A DNA stretch of 51,923 nt, taken from NCBI GenBank assembly GCA_012511955.1, contig JAAZFC010000007.1, forward strand, positions 1 through 51,923, written 5' to 3'. Below the pieces are notes generated by a model. The model worked only from the letters and a program-made list of their open reading frames with translations. It was not told the DNA's origin and searched no databases. The position numbers and the translations under genes were made by a program. The stretch is from Fibrobacter sp. (GTDB taxonomy: Bacteria > Fibrobacterota > Fibrobacteria > Fibrobacterales > Fibrobacteraceae). This document shows positions 28,645 through 36,775 of the stretch, piece after piece; position 1 is the stretch's first letter; each line of letters opens with the position of its first letter.

Positions 28645-30366
28645 TCACAAACTTTGTTTGGCAATCAGATTCGCAACAGCCTCTATTCTTCCGGTTATAG
28701 AAAAAGTTTTCACAATTTTTCCAGTGCTGACTTCTATAATGCGGGCCTCAACTTTGGTGCTTGTGCCTTCGCCTAACATGGTTCCCGTCATCATATATTC
28801 GGCACCGAGGATTTCTCCCATCTCCACAGGATTAGCAATCATACCTGTAGCTCCTAAAGTTTGTTCTTCCATGATTTCATTTAATTTTGTGCGTTCTACA
28901 ATTTGATAAGAGCCAACCCTGTGGATTTGTCCTGCAATCATGTCTGCAAGTAGGGTTGCCTGGGCTTGGTCACTATACCAAGTTCGTGGCGCATTAAAGG
29001 GTATAATAGCTAAAGTGGGAGCAGCTTTGCTTGGCGAGCCATCTCCGCAGGCAGCCATGGCGATTTCACTAGCTTTAGAACCTAATTCTATTTTTTTTAT
29101 AGCACTTAAGATAGCATCACTGGCATTACCATGCCCCATAGCTTTAAGTTTAGTAGAGTAGATACTAGCATCAGCAGCGTTGAGTATATTTATATCTAAA
29201 ACAAGTTCTTGCATGGTAAAAGTAGAGGCTTCTGAAAGTCCCTGAATCACACCTTTTTCTTGGATACTGAGTGCTATTTTCAGAGTGTTTATAGCATTGG
29301 AGTTGTTTTTTAATCCGTAATTGTTGAGCATAACTGTAAGGGGTTGAATGGCCGCTACAGCGCCAGTGCCTCGTATATTTAGCTTAACTCCGCATTCTTT
29401 GGGCTCCATTTTATAGTTGAAATCAGCTCTTTTGCGTTCCACTAAATCCACTTGAATGGCTGGTACTTGCAAATCAGGAGTGGCGCGATAAAAATGTTCC
29501 CCTGCTGTGCGCAGAGCAAAAGCATCAGGATAAAAAATCGCATCACCTTTATCATTGGTAATGGTAGTGCGTACAACTTTTCGATTAGGTGCTGTGATTT
29601 TAATAGGAAATTCTGTTAAAGCAGTGCTATCAACCTTAGCGCTAAGCACCCATGGTTCAAAAGCTTGGCCAGGACTAGTTAAAACTTGGTTATCCCCAGA
29701 AACAACTTCTAAGTTAATTTTTTTAAGGACATCGTTATATGCTTTATTGACTTCATCTAAATTTACGGGGATAGCATCGTCATCACCTAAGCTTTCTGCA
29801 GCAGAAAGCAAAAGTCGTTCTTCAGTGAAAACCCTAATTAATTCGTCCATGCGCGCTTTTGCGTTTAATGCATCTACAATTTCCCCTGCTTCTATGTTTT
29901 TTAAAGCGTTGTTTGCCACTGTGGTCAAAGCTTTGCCCGCCTCTTGCATAGCTAATCTTTTTGCAGCTGCGAATTTAGACTTTTTTAAAACTGCCATGCT
30001 TCTGTAATTTTTGCCTTGGGTGGACCGTTTGGTAATTTCCACACCTTGTAAATCGCCTTGGGAGGTCAAATTAGTGCGAGAATCTAGCCAACGGTTCACT
30101 TGTTCCCTGTTGCCCATGCGTTGGGAGGTAGTGCGACTTTGTTGGTTAACCTTAACATTTACTGTTATTTGCTTCTGAATCTGTCCAATCGCTAAGTTAT
30201 CAGCATCTTCTTGGCTGTGGGGTGAAGATGCTATGCCCACAAAATACATTTCTAAAGGATAAGCTGGGTCATTTCCCACATCAGTTAAAGAGCCTGAGTT
30301 TTGTGCCCATATTAAAGATGTTATACTAAAAATTAAGGTGAAAAAAGTTAATTTTATCGTTGCCAT
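28645..30366 (-). CDS. envelope protein with LPP20-like N-terminus and CsgG-like C-terminus
   Basis: 573 residues. The leader (about 1-21, ending IWAQ) has no lipobox. Residues about 38-150 resemble LPP20 lipoproteins (YFVGIASSPHSQEDADNLAIGQIQKQI). A middle beta-rich region may be an Ig-like fold (FPIKITAPNRKVVRTTITNDKGD). The final about 140 residues match the CsgG/curli-assembly family, also seen in LpoB-like proteins (TLAIIPFNAPRTWYSDQAQ, YQIVERTKLNEIMEEQTLG, GEILGAEYMMTGTM). It is likely a periplasmic or outer-membrane-associated assembly or sensing protein. The DUF6175-like gene upstream is on the same strand, but a terminator lies between them. GAGAGG precedes the ATG. No curli subunits are nearby. 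Confidence 0.8.
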   Translation of the reverse strand: MATIKLTFFTLIFSITSLIWAQNSGSLTDVGNDPAYPLEMYFVGIASSPHSQEDADNLAIGQIQKQITVNVKVNQQSRTTSQRMGNREQVNRWLDSRTNLTSQGDLQGVEITKRSTQGKNYRSMAVLKKSKFAAAKRLAMQEAGKALTTVANNALKNIEAGEIVDALNAKARMDELIRVFTEERLLLSAAESLGDDDAIPVNLDEVNKAYNDVLKKINLEVVSGDNQVLTSPGQAFEPWVLSAKVDSTALTEFPIKITAPNRKVVRTTITNDKGDAIFYPDAFALRTAGEHFYRATPDLQVPAIQVDLVERKRADFNYKMEPKECGVKLNIRGTGAVAAIQPLTVMLNNYGLKNNSNAINTLKIALSIQEKGVIQGLSEASTFTMQELVLDINILNAADASIYSTKLKAMGHGNASDAILSAIKKIELGSKASEIAMAACGDGSPSKAAPTLAIIPFNAPRTWYSDQAQATLLADMIAGQIHRVGSYQIVERTKLNEIMEEQTLGATGMIANPVEMGEILGAEYMMTGTMLGEGTSTKVEARIIEVSTGKIVKTFSITGRIEAVANLIAKQSL

Positions 30367-30382
30367 ATAAACCTCTCATAAA

Positions 30383-30408
30383 TAAAAGAACCTGCAAAAT
30401 GCAGGCTC
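30383..30408 (-). terminator. rho-independent terminator after the DUF6175-like gene
   Basis: On the minus strand GAGCCTGCA pairs with TGCAGGTTC (8 Watson-Crick pairs and one G-U; 30388-30396 with 30100-series arm 30400-30408) across a TTT loop. It is followed by TTTTATTT. It sits in the 52-bp gap between two co-directional envelope genes, so probably lowers rather than abolishes expression of the downstream one. Confidence 0.65.
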
Positions 30409-30418
30409 TAATCCAGTA

Positions 30419-31606
30419 TTAATTACTTACTTGCATAATTAGTAGTTTTTTATTCACATTTAAACGACTGACTTTAGCTGATTTAATTTGGCGTCGTATA
30501 AACCTTTCTAGGCGTGAAGAACGATCAAATTCGTCAGCTTTAGCCCAAACTATATAGTCCATGGTTTGTTTTGTTATAATATTTTCTTTGGTTCTAAAGT
30601 TGTCTTCCAACAAATCGGCAATATCATCTTGTATATCATCGAGCTTGTTTTTGGGAATAGTAGTATCAAACTTGAAAATCACTTTGTATTGTACCCCTTT
30701 TTTTAGGTCTGTGGTCCAATAGTTGGTAATTCTTTGCAAGACTTTATCAATGGCATCGGCGATAGCTTCTTCTACTAAAGGCTCCATATTTGTGCCTGGA
30801 CGGGGCTTGGAGTAGCCAGTTTCGGTACCTAAAAGTCGTGCGGTAGTGGTTTCATAGGCTTTAACTACTACTGAAGCTTTGCCAGATTGCACTTTCCCAG
30901 AAAACACTATGTAAACATCGGAACCCAAGGTCAAGGCCAGTTGATAAGCTGGATCTTGGTCTTGATCTGCGAGGCTACTTTGCATTTCAGTCATCTGTGC
31001 TAGTTGATCTTGAGCTCTAGGGACTATAACATCGTATTGTTTGGTGGTTAAGTGTGATTCAATGACTCCAGCTGCGTGGCGAGCTAAATTATTGGTGTCG
31101 AAAACTTTAATAGGAGTTTCACCACTTTTAACTTCTGGCAAAACCATAATGGTGGGGTTGCCTAAAGCGTCGCGCAAATCTTCTCCGGATTTTATCACCC
31201 CTAATTCGCTCATGGCAACTTGCAAAGCTCTTTTGTTAATGCGGACTTTTTTGGTGCGTTTTATCCCGTTTTTTATGCGCACTTGGCCATCCACTTTTTT
31301 GGCTTCCCAAGTAACATATTTGCGAATATTATCCATTCTAAAAAAAGCATCAGCATAGCGAGAGAAAGCTTTTTTGGTTTCTACTGTACTTAAAATAGGA
31401 TCATTGCCGCCATCAAGAATGAACCACACAGCCGCTTTTATGGCGTCGTCGTTTGCAGCATCTACATTGGCGCCTTGTCCTGTGGCCTTTATGGTAACTT
31501 CAGTGGGGCTATAAACTTCACTTAAACTAGCTTCGCGTGATATTGGCAAATTGCTAGCCCAGGTCCAAGTTACTAGTAAAAGCAAAATTTTAATATAATT
31601 TCCCAT
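30419..31606 (-). CDS. DUF6175-like exported protein
   Basis: 395 residues from ATG at 31606. This start has AAGGAG at ideal spacing and gives a signal peptide (MGNYIKILLLLVTWTWASN); an upstream in-frame start at 31648 gives an unlikely leader. After the leader comes a domain beginning TEVTIKATGQGANVDAANDD, reminiscent of LPP20-like stress/assembly proteins. A DUF6175-like region follows (NPTIMVLPEVKSGETPIKVFDTNNLARHAAGVIESHL). A conserved patch near the middle (GSDVYIVFSGKV, VKAYETTTARLLGTETGYS) resembles CsgG/TolB-N-type folds. It is probably a periplasmic partner of the neighbouring LPP20/CsgG-like protein. Function unknown. Confidence 0.75.
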   Translation of the reverse strand: MGNYIKILLLLVTWTWASNLPISREASLSEVYSPTEVTIKATGQGANVDAANDDAIKAAVWFILDGGNDPILSTVETKKAFSRYADAFFRMDNIRKYVTWEAKKVDGQVRIKNGIKRTKKVRINKRALQVAMSELGVIKSGEDLRDALGNPTIMVLPEVKSGETPIKVFDTNNLARHAAGVIESHLTTKQYDVIVPRAQDQLAQMTEMQSSLADQDQDPAYQLALTLGSDVYIVFSGKVQSGKASVVVKAYETTTARLLGTETGYSKPRPGTNMEPLVEEAIADAIDKVLQRITNYWTTDLKKGVQYKVIFKFDTTIPKNKLDDIQDDIADLLEDNFRTKENIITKQTMDYIVWAKADEFDRSSRLERFIRRQIKSAKVSRLNVNKKLLIMQVSN

Positions 31607-31683
31607 GGAAACTCCTTGTTTACATACAATGTAGATTAGAATTAGCAAATAGTAAACAAACTTTAAAGGTAAAAACTATTTTG

Positions 31684-31720
31684 TGTGATATTAATCACTC
31701 TTTAATTGTGGTGATTAATA
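31684..31720. promoter_or_regulatory. CRP/FNR-like site and overlapping 10-bp inverted repeat
   Basis: TGTGA-TATTAA-TCACT (31684-31699) matches the CRP/FNR-family pattern TGTGA-N6-TCACA at 9 of 10 positions. Overlapping it, TATTAATCAC (31689-31698) is an exact inverted repeat of GTGATTAATA (31711-31720). GTGAT thus occurs as three half-sites. The region lies between the divergent DUF6175-like gene and the dGTPase gene, so a regulator bound here could act on either or both. Confidence 0.5.
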
Positions 31721-31748
31721 GTAAATAGCAATGAAATTTGGAGGCGAA

Positions 31749-33053
31749 ATGCACTGGGATTCTCTATTAGCTTCTTCCCGTTATGGACATAATAGCGCTA
31801 CAGATCGAAATAGAACTGAGTTTCACAAGGATTACGATCGCATTGTTTTTAGCACGGCATTTAGGCGTTTAGGGCGTAAAACCCAAGTCCACCCTTTTAG
31901 TATAAACGATCATGTTCACAGTCGCCTTACCCATAGCATAGAAGTTTCTAGCGTGGGGCGTAGCTTAGCCATTGCGGTTTTTAATTTAATACGGCATGAA
32001 TTTCCTCAAGAACTCACAGAATATCATTTGGGTACTATTTTGCAAAGCGCATGTTTGGCTCATGATATTGGTAATCCTCCTTTTGGCCATGCGGGGGAAG
32101 CGGCTATTAGAGATTGGTTTAAAAACAATAGAAATTCCACTGCTTTGCAATCTCTTAGTGATGAACAGCTGTCTGATTTTACGAATTTTGATGGCAATGC
32201 CCAAGGATTTCGCATTTTATCCAAATTAGAATATCATTTTATGGATGGAGGAATGCGATTAACCTATGCTACTTTAGGCTCAATGGTGAAATATCCCCAG
32301 TTAGCGAAGTTTGGATTTCCCACCAGTATTTTTAACAGTGAAGAAGAGTTATACAGGCAAAGCTGTCGTGAATTGGGAATAAAAGAAGTATCGCCAGGTA
32401 AATGGGTGCGCCACCCTTTGAGCTATTTAATGGAAGCGGCAGATGATATTTGTTATGCGATTTTAGATGTGGAAGATGCCATTGAGCTGGGAATTATTGG
32501 CTTTAGTGATGTACGGGAGCTTTTTGCACTGCTAACCGCCCATGAGATTGATATAGACGAAGAATACAAAGCTAATCAGGAAAATTTCAGAGATTTTCTT
32601 TCTAGTATTCGTGGAAAAGCTATTCAAAATCTTATAGAAACCGTTTCCAAGGTGTTTGTGGAACACTATAAAATTATAATGCAGGGTAAATTGGCTTTGC
32701 CCTTACTAGAATTAAGCTCTGCTCCCCCAGTACAGGGCATTCATTACGCCAAAAAGTTGGCAAGAAAACGTATTTATCCCGATCAACGTAAAACTGAGCT
32801 AGAAGTGGGGAGTTATGCCACTTTAAATACCATTTTAGATGCTTTTATAAACGGAATATACGAATATTTCACCGTGAAAAACAATGGTTACAGAGCGGAG
32901 CGCATTGTGCGAATTATAGGACAACAAAAGATTGATTCCGCCGAAAATTTAGCCGAAGCTTACCATCAAGTTTTAGATTTTGTCAGCGGCATGACTGATA
33001 ATTACGCTACATATTTGGCTCGACAAATTGGCGGTTTAAGTCAAGGATTATAA
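31749..33053 (+). CDS. dgt: deoxyguanosinetriphosphate triphosphohydrolase-like protein (HD domain)
   Basis: 434 residues from ATG at 31749. It hydrolyses dGTP (or dNTPs) to deoxynucleoside and triphosphate, balancing dNTP pools. Catalytic HD-domain residues are visible in RLTHSIEVSSVGR and in CLAHDIGNPPFGHAGE (the HD pair). The family entry segment DRDRT-like is present as TDRNRTEFHKDYDRIVFSTAFRRL. The start at 31749 gives MHWDSLL, matching the M-x-W start of relatives, and has GGAGG just upstream. The alternative ATG at 31731 would add six residues. The stop overlaps that of the convergent PRPP synthetase gene by 6 bp. Confidence 0.93.
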   Translation: MHWDSLLASSRYGHNSATDRNRTEFHKDYDRIVFSTAFRRLGRKTQVHPFSINDHVHSRLTHSIEVSSVGRSLAIAVFNLIRHEFPQELTEYHLGTILQSACLAHDIGNPPFGHAGEAAIRDWFKNNRNSTALQSLSDEQLSDFTNFDGNAQGFRILSKLEYHFMDGGMRLTYATLGSMVKYPQLAKFGFPTSIFNSEEELYRQSCRELGIKEVSPGKWVRHPLSYLMEAADDICYAILDVEDAIELGIIGFSDVRELFALLTAHEIDIDEEYKANQENFRDFLSSIRGKAIQNLIETVSKVFVEHYKIIMQGKLALPLLELSSAPPVQGIHYAKKLARKRIYPDQRKTELEVGSYATLNTILDAFINGIYEYFTVKNNGYRAERIVRIIGQQKIDSAENLAEAYHQVLDFVSGMTDNYATYLARQIGGLSQGL

Positions 33054-34211
33054 AGAAGATGGAGGCGGCCAGCGGGGATTTTTACTGGACATATCAATGC
33101 TGTAAAAATCTTTTTCAAAGCGGCTGCAATCCATATTTAATAATTGCAGAATATAGCGGCTTATCCACTTGCTAATTTTTAAAACCACGATTTTTTGTCT
33201 TAATCTTCCTTGACTATCGCGGTTGATAATATCGGGAAGAGAACTAGTGGTCATAATTTCGTCTAAATACTTGCTATTCAGCTTTTCACGAGCTTCTTGG
33301 GAAGTATGAAAATGCGTTACTCCAAAGCACACCCTGTTAGGTTCCGCTTGTTTGAGAAATTCGCTGCATTGCACAATGGTAGAACCAGTGCGTACCATAT
33401 CGTCTAAAATGATAACATCTTTGCCTTTAAGGTAGTCTAAATCCACATCGGAATTAGGGCTTAAAGTCATAGAAACATTGCGTTCGCCATTACGAACTTT
33501 GTCCATAACAATGCGCTTGCATTCGGGAAGCTGTAAAGCTTGCCAAACTTGATTTACAAAAGGCATGGCTCCATTATCTGGGGCCACTAGAACTAAATTA
33601 TCCCCATCTTTTCCAGTTTGCACAAAGTTTGAGGTGCGAATATAATGGGCATAAATATCATTGGGTATTAGGTTGTGAAAATCTTCGTGAAATACTTCTT
33701 CGAAAATATTTTGCACTTTCACTGAGTGATTATGTACGGTTATCACAGAATCCACCCCAGCTTGTTTAAGCAGTTGGGCGTATAAAAGACCTGTGAAAGC
33801 CTGTCCATCAAAGCGTTTTAAATCGGCCACTTCGCGATCTCTTTCGAGCTTACCGCGTCTAAAAGGACCGCGATCTTGGGCAGAATAAAATAAATCTGGT
33901 TCGATGAGCACCACTCGTTCGGCGCCATTATCTTTGGCCGCTCGGGCTAAGATAAAGTTGCGCATGGCTAAGCTGTTGCGCTCATACATTTGCGTGGCAG
34001 TGGAGCATATTACTACGGTTTGCCCTTTAAGCTTTTGCCCAATATTTTCTAGATCATCGGGATCAGAAATAAAACGCGGACAGAATTCCGAGTTGGCAAA
34101 AGTTTTGAGAGATACCAAATCTGCAATTTCTTCACGAATTCCCAAATGTTGTGCCATATCTATGGCGAAAGGGTTATCGGAGTAGTTGCTAGTGAGTAAT
34201 ATGCGTTCCAT
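33048..34211 (-). CDS. prs: divergent ribose-phosphate pyrophosphokinase (PRPP synthetase)
   Basis: 387 residues, against about 310-320 for standard Prs. It makes PRPP from ribose 5-phosphate and ATP, for purine, pyrimidine, His and Trp synthesis. The PRPP loop is clear (DVIILDDMVRTGSTIVQ), as are the ATP-side DRGPFRRGKLERDREV and VLVAPDNGAMPFV. The usual DLHADQIQGFF flexible segment is replaced by TVHNHSVKVQNIFEEVF. An extra region of about 60 residues ends in a proline-rich SSKNPRWPPPSSL tail. Another phosphoribosyltransferase-like activity cannot be excluded. It lies 8 bp after glgP on the same strand. Confidence 0.82.
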   Translation of the reverse strand: MERILLTSNYSDNPFAIDMAQHLGIREEIADLVSLKTFANSEFCPRFISDPDDLENIGQKLKGQTVVICSTATQMYERNSLAMRNFILARAAKDNGAERVVLIEPDLFYSAQDRGPFRRGKLERDREVADLKRFDGQAFTGLLYAQLLKQAGVDSVITVHNHSVKVQNIFEEVFHEDFHNLIPNDIYAHYIRTSNFVQTGKDGDNLVLVAPDNGAMPFVNQVWQALQLPECKRIVMDKVRNGERNVSMTLSPNSDVDLDYLKGKDVIILDDMVRTGSTIVQCSEFLKQAEPNRVCFGVTHFHTSQEAREKLNSKYLDEIMTTSSLPDIINRDSQGRLRQKIVVLKISKWISRYILQLLNMDCSRFEKDFYSIDMSSKNPRWPPPSSL

Positions 34212-34219
34212 ATATGCCT

Positions 34220-36709
34220 TTAGTCTATTTTAATTGAGACAGGTTTTGTTTTCCAAATTTCTTCGTTGTATTGAGCAATGGTGCGATCCGAGCTAAATTT
34301 GCTCATGCGCGCCACATTGAGTATGGCCATTTTAGCCCAATCTTTGGTTTTGGTATATGCTTTGGCAACTTCGTCATGCTTATCAGCAAAAGATTGGAAG
34401 TCAGCGAGCAGCATATACTGGTCATGATTGAGTAGGTCATCTACAATAGGCTTAAATGTGCCTGGTTGCTCAGGATTAAAGAAGTCAGACTCTATCAAGT
34501 CTATAATGCGCTTGATATTTTCATTGGATTCGTAGTAATCTCTGGGGCGATAGCCTTGCTGCTGCAATGCAACCACTTCTTCCACGGTCATACCAAAAAT
34601 GAACATGTTGTCGTGACCCACTTCTTCTACCATTTCCACATTAGCACCATCTAAAGTACCGATGGTTAAAGCGCCATTAAGGGCAAACTTCATGTTTCCA
34701 GTACCAGAAGCTTCGGTTCCTGCGGTGGAAATCTGTTCAGATAAATCACAAGCAGGAATAATGCGCTCAGCATAAGAAACACGGTAGTTTTCGAGGAAAA
34801 TCAACTTGAGGCGACCTTTTACTTCGGGGTCGTTGTTGATCATGGCTGCCACGGAGTTAGCTAAACGCACAATTTGCTTAGCCATCCAATAACCAGGAGC
34901 GGCTTTTCCACCAATCATAATGGTGCGAGGCACAATATCTTCACCATCTTTAAGACGGATGTATAAGTGAATGCAATGGAGAATATTTAGTAGTTGACGC
35001 TTATATTCGTGAATGCGTTTCACTTGGATATCGAACATAGTGTTAGGATCTACTTCATCACCTTGCTGCTCTTTAATAAATTCAGCTAAACGCACTTTGT
35101 TTTGATGCTTAATAGCCATAAATTCTTTTTGGAAAGCTGCATTAGTGGCAAACTTTTCGATATCTTTGATATGGGTTAAATCTTTTACCCATTCATCGCC
35201 AATTTTGGAGCTAATTAGTTCAGACATGGCAGGGTTAGCTTTGCGCACCCAGCGTCTAGGAGTAACTCCATTGGTTTTGTTGTTGAATTTTTCGGGCCAT
35301 AGTTCGTTAAAATCATTGAAAAGCGTAGTTTTTAGCAAATCGCTATGCAAAGCAGCTACACCGTTTACTGAATGCGAACCTACAATAGATAGGTACGCCA
35401 TGCGAACAGATTTTTCGGGGCTTTCTTCAATAATAGACATGCGCTCTAAACGCTCACCGTCACCCATCCACTTCATGGATACTTCTTTTAAGAATCTGGA
35501 GTTGATTTCATAGATGATGTCCATGTGGCGAGGCAATAGTCTTTGCATTAAATCCACAGACCATTTTTCTAAAGCTTCAGGCATTAAAGTATGGTTGGTA
35601 TATGCAAAAACATTGGTGGTGATTTCCCACGCGCGATCCCAAGAAAGATCTTCTTCGTCTAGCAATAGACGCATTAGTTCGGGAATAGCAATGGCGGGGT
35701 GGGTATCGTTAAGTTGGATTGCAATTTTGTTTTCAAAATTGTCAAAAGTATCGTTGTGTTTTTTCCAGCGACGCAAAATATCTTGTAATGAAGCGGCGCA
35801 AAGGAAATATTGCTGCTTAAGGCGCAATTCTTTACCGCTACTCATAGAGTCGTTGGGGTAGAGAACTTTAGAAATGGCTTCGGAAAGCTCCATATCTTGT
35901 ACTGCTGCGATATAGTCGCCACTATTAAAGTATGCCAAACCAAAATCGTCGGCGCTTTTGGCAGACCATAGGCGCAAATTGTTTACAGTATTATTGCGAT
36001 AGCCAGGTACTGGGGTATCGTAGGGGAGAGCTATAACTTTATCGCCGGGAATCCAAGTATATTTGGTTTCGCCTTTATCGTTAACCCAAGAATTTACATG
36101 GCCATAAAAGTTAATTTCCATGGAGTTGCTAGGACGAGCGATTTCCCAAGGGTTGGTTAAACGCAACCAGCTATCGGGATGCTCTTCTTGCACACCATCG
36201 TTAATGCTTTGACGGAACATACCGTATTCATAGCGAATACCCATGCCAGTGGCAGGGAGTTCTAAAGTCGCCATGGAGTCTAAGAAACAAGCTGCTAAAC
36301 GACCTAAACCGCCATTTCCTAAACCTGCATCAACTTCTTCTTCTCTGAGTTCTTCGTAAGTCATGCCTAATTCGTGTAAGGCTTCTGTTACGGATTCTTC
36401 TACATCTAAGTTGAGCACACTATTACCAAGAGTACGGCCAATTAGGTATTCCAAAGATAGGTAGTAAACTCTTTTTACATCTTGAGCATAATATTCTTGT
36501 TGAGTTTTGATCCAGCGTTCGATTAAACGATCGCGTACAGAGTATGCTAAAGCCAAAAACTTTTCATGCTCGGTAGCAGATTCTTCGTCACGAGCTAAAG
36601 TGTGATGTAGATGTTCTGCAAATGTTGCGCGGAACGCTTCTACAGAAGATTCTAAAAAGTTTAAATCCTGGTTTAAATTTTGTTTTTTCTTAGTTGTTTT
36701 TTTTGCCAT
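34220..36709 (-). CDS. glgP: glycogen/alpha-glucan phosphorylase
   Basis: 829 residues, full length. It releases glucose 1-phosphate from glycogen, a major reserve in Fibrobacter. Family motifs are intact: YLSLEYLIGRTLGN and DAGLGNGGLGRLAACFLDS at the N-terminus, and WEITTNVFAYTNHTLMPEA centrally. The pyridoxal-phosphate lysine is in TGNMKFALNGALTIGTLDGAN. It lies between ctp (66 bp upstream) and prs (8 bp downstream), so shares a transcript with prs at least. Only a weak ribosome site precedes the ATG. No glycogen synthesis genes are in the window. Confidence 0.96.
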   Translation of the reverse strand: MAKKTTKKKQNLNQDLNFLESSVEAFRATFAEHLHHTLARDEESATEHEKFLALAYSVRDRLIERWIKTQQEYYAQDVKRVYYLSLEYLIGRTLGNSVLNLDVEESVTEALHELGMTYEELREEEVDAGLGNGGLGRLAACFLDSMATLELPATGMGIRYEYGMFRQSINDGVQEEHPDSWLRLTNPWEIARPSNSMEINFYGHVNSWVNDKGETKYTWIPGDKVIALPYDTPVPGYRNNTVNNLRLWSAKSADDFGLAYFNSGDYIAAVQDMELSEAISKVLYPNDSMSSGKELRLKQQYFLCAASLQDILRRWKKHNDTFDNFENKIAIQLNDTHPAIAIPELMRLLLDEEDLSWDRAWEITTNVFAYTNHTLMPEALEKWSVDLMQRLLPRHMDIIYEINSRFLKEVSMKWMGDGERLERMSIIEESPEKSVRMAYLSIVGSHSVNGVAALHSDLLKTTLFNDFNELWPEKFNNKTNGVTPRRWVRKANPAMSELISSKIGDEWVKDLTHIKDIEKFATNAAFQKEFMAIKHQNKVRLAEFIKEQQGDEVDPNTMFDIQVKRIHEYKRQLLNILHCIHLYIRLKDGEDIVPRTIMIGGKAAPGYWMAKQIVRLANSVAAMINNDPEVKGRLKLIFLENYRVSYAERIIPACDLSEQISTAGTEASGTGNMKFALNGALTIGTLDGANVEMVEEVGHDNMFIFGMTVEEVVALQQQGYRPRDYYESNENIKRIIDLIESDFFNPEQPGTFKPIVDDLLNHDQYMLLADFQSFADKHDEVAKAYTKTKDWAKMAILNVARMSKFSSDRTIAQYNEEIWKTKPVSIKID

Positions 36710-36775
36710 GGATTGTTGCCCTTTTTTAATGGTTAAAGGTTAAACTACATTTCATTTTTTGATAAGTCGCAAAAA

